Shown piece by piece: positions 62,892 to 64,000 of a stretch of DNA of 64,000 nt; positions within the stretch are counted from its first letter, which is position 1; the number at the start of each line of letters is the position of its first letter. The stretch comes from Rhizobium vallis (GTDB lineage Bacteria > Pseudomonadota > Alphaproteobacteria > Rhizobiales > Rhizobiaceae), in contig NZ_ML133686.1 of NCBI RefSeq assembly GCF_003985155.1, positions 94,001-158,000 on the forward strand, written 5' to 3'. The notes below the pieces were generated by a model. It was not told where the DNA came from. It saw only the letters and a list, made by a program, of their open reading frames with translations, and ran no database searches. The position numbers were made by a program, and so were the translations under genes.

Positions 62892-64000
62892 ATGACAGCT
62901 TCCGCTTACAGAGATCATCTCGGCCGTCCGATCGTCGCCGTCACGGGCATGGGCATCATCACCTCGCTCGGCCAGGGTCTTTCCGACAACTGGGCGGCCC
63001 TTTCTTCCGGTACGTCAGGCATCCACGCGATCAACCGCTTCCCGACCGAAGGCCTGTCGACGCGGATCGCCGGCACTGTCGATTTCATCGGCATTCCGGC
63101 GCCGAATGCGGTCGAACGCTCCTATGCCTTTGCGCGGGAAACGACGATCGAGGCGCTTGCCGATGCCGGCCTTTCCGGCGATTTCAACGGTCCGCTCTTC
63201 CTCGCTGCGCCGCCGATCGAGCCGGAATGGAGCGCGCGTTTCGAACTTGCCGACCGTTCGCCCGCATCGGAACGTCCCGGCGATGCTTATGAGCGTTTCC
63301 TGACGGCGCTACGCCAGCGGCCGGATCCCGCCTTCCACGAAGCGGCACTGTTCGGTGCGATTTCCGAGCGCCTTGCCGACCGGTTCGGCACGCGCGGCCT
63401 TCCCGTGACGCTGTCGACGGCCTGTGCATCGGGCGTCACCGCGATTCAACTCGGCATCGAGGCGATCCGCCAGGGCCGCACGACGCGGGCGCTGACGGTC
63501 GCGACCGACGGGTCGCTGAGCGCCGAGGCGCTGATCCGCTTCTCGCTGCTGTCAGCCCTCTCGACGCAGAACGATCCGCCGACCAAGGCCTCCAAGCCGT
63601 TCAGCAAGGATCGCGATGGCTTCGTCATCGCCGAGGGTGCTGCCACGCTGGTGCTGGAATCGCTGGAAGCAGCGGTTGCCCGCGGCGCCAAGGTTCTCGG
63701 TATCATGAAGGGCGCCGGCGACAAGGCCGACAGCTTCCATCGCACCCGGTCGTCGCCGGATGGCGCTCCGGCAATCGCAACGATCCGCGCGGCCCTTGCC
63801 GATGCCGGCATGAGCGAGGCCGATATCGGCTATATCAACGCGCACGGCACCTCGACGCCTGAAAACGACAAGATGGAATATGGCTCGATGTCTGCCGTCT
63901 TCGGCGAGAAGCTGGTCGGCATTCCTGTCTCATCCAACAAGTCGATGATCGGCCATACGCTGACGGCGGCGGGTGCGGTCGAGGCAGTGTTCTCTCTGCA
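62892..64000 (+). CDS. fabF1XL: Beta-ketoacyl-ACP synthase, active form (3' partial)
   Basis: 369 codons and two bases up to the window edge, open frame, no stop. Starts MTASAYRDHLGRPIVAVTG with GGAGTAAGGAC upstream. The nucleophile Cys is in STACASGVTAI (about residue 179), with His in NAHGTSTPEND and GHTLTAAGAVEA. So all three catalytic residues are present. It extends acyl chains on AcpXL for the lipid A very-long-chain fatty acid. 11 bases after the preceding ketosynthase-like gene. Confidence 0.92.
   Translation, partial: MTASAYRDHLGRPIVAVTGMGIITSLGQGLSDNWAALSSGTSGIHAINRFPTEGLSTRIAGTVDFIGIPAPNAVERSYAFARETTIEALADAGLSGDFNGPLFLAAPPIEPEWSARFELADRSPASERPGDAYERFLTALRQRPDPAFHEAALFGAISERLADRFGTRGLPVTLSTACASGVTAIQLGIEAIRQGRTTRALTVATDGSLSAEALIRFSLLSALSTQNDPPTKASKPFSKDRDGFVIAEGAATLVLESLEAAVARGAKVLGIMKGAGDKADSFHRTRSSPDGAPAIATIRAALADAGMSEADIGYINAHGTSTPENDKMEYGSMSAVFGEKLVGIPVSSNKSMIGHTLTAAGAVEAVFSL

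Overview
The window looks like chromosomal DNA of a fast-growing Rhizobium, close to the R. leguminosarum / R. etli group. This rests on high GC, densely packed operons, the long-chain acyl carrier protein AcpXL with its fabZXL/fabF partners (lipid A very-long-chain fatty acid synthesis), an FnrN-type regulator behind two perfect anaeroboxes, a Ctr-independent set of tad/cpa pilus genes, aerobic-type cobalamin genes (cobN, cobW), and RIME-like intergenic palindromes. The species call is inference; no database search was run.

Layout. 0-6.4 kb: end of a peptide-type ABC ATPase, a glyoxylate/hydroxypyruvate reductase, pncB, small genes, a WYL regulator with two palindromes next to a VOC/EVE gene pair, and tRNA-Ser(GGA). 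6.4-18.7 kb: a nucleoside uptake and salvage block (BMP-type ABC importer, cdd, purine nucleoside phosphorylase, deoC, deoA on +; upp, add, deoB on -). Together these import nucleosides, deaminate them, split them to base plus (deoxy)ribose-phosphate, and feed the sugar to central metabolism. 18.9-31.4 kb: a Tad/Flp type IVb pilus locus (two TadE-like genes and a small secretin-N-domain gene on -, then pilA, cpaA-F, tadB, tadC on +, and tadD on - after a LysE exporter). 31.6-41.3 kb: peptide-related genes (M17 aminopeptidase, NlpC/P60 hydrolase, dipeptide-type importer without ATPases, LysR regulator, P1 peptidase lacking its N-terminus), then an adenylate cyclase gene broken by an in-frame amber codon. 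41.4-43.2 kb: a CLC chloride channel. 43.4-58.7 kb: cobalamin genes in two blocks, led by a cobalamin riboswitch: cobP-cobW-cobN-cobO, then unrelated genes and cobE, then cobA-cobB-cobC-cobD. 58.9-64 kb: a zinc-ribbon protein, an L,D-transpeptidase, fnrN, and the start of the acpXL lipid A acyl cluster, cut off by the window edge.

The most notable signals are dispersed palindromic elements with long terminal inverted repeats. Two different families sit inside the cobN reading frame and are translated in frame, adding about 50 residues each. Members of the first family also fill the leader between the cobalamin riboswitch and cobP, and a third family lies just after cobD. Other points worth checking are the amber stop inside the cyclase, the ketosynthase-like protein without a catalytic cysteine in the acpXL operon, the paired TGCCA/TGGCA palindromes around the WYL regulator, and the two anaeroboxes upstream of fnrN.

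No insertion sequence with a transposase, no prophage, no CRISPR array and no clear defence system was seen.
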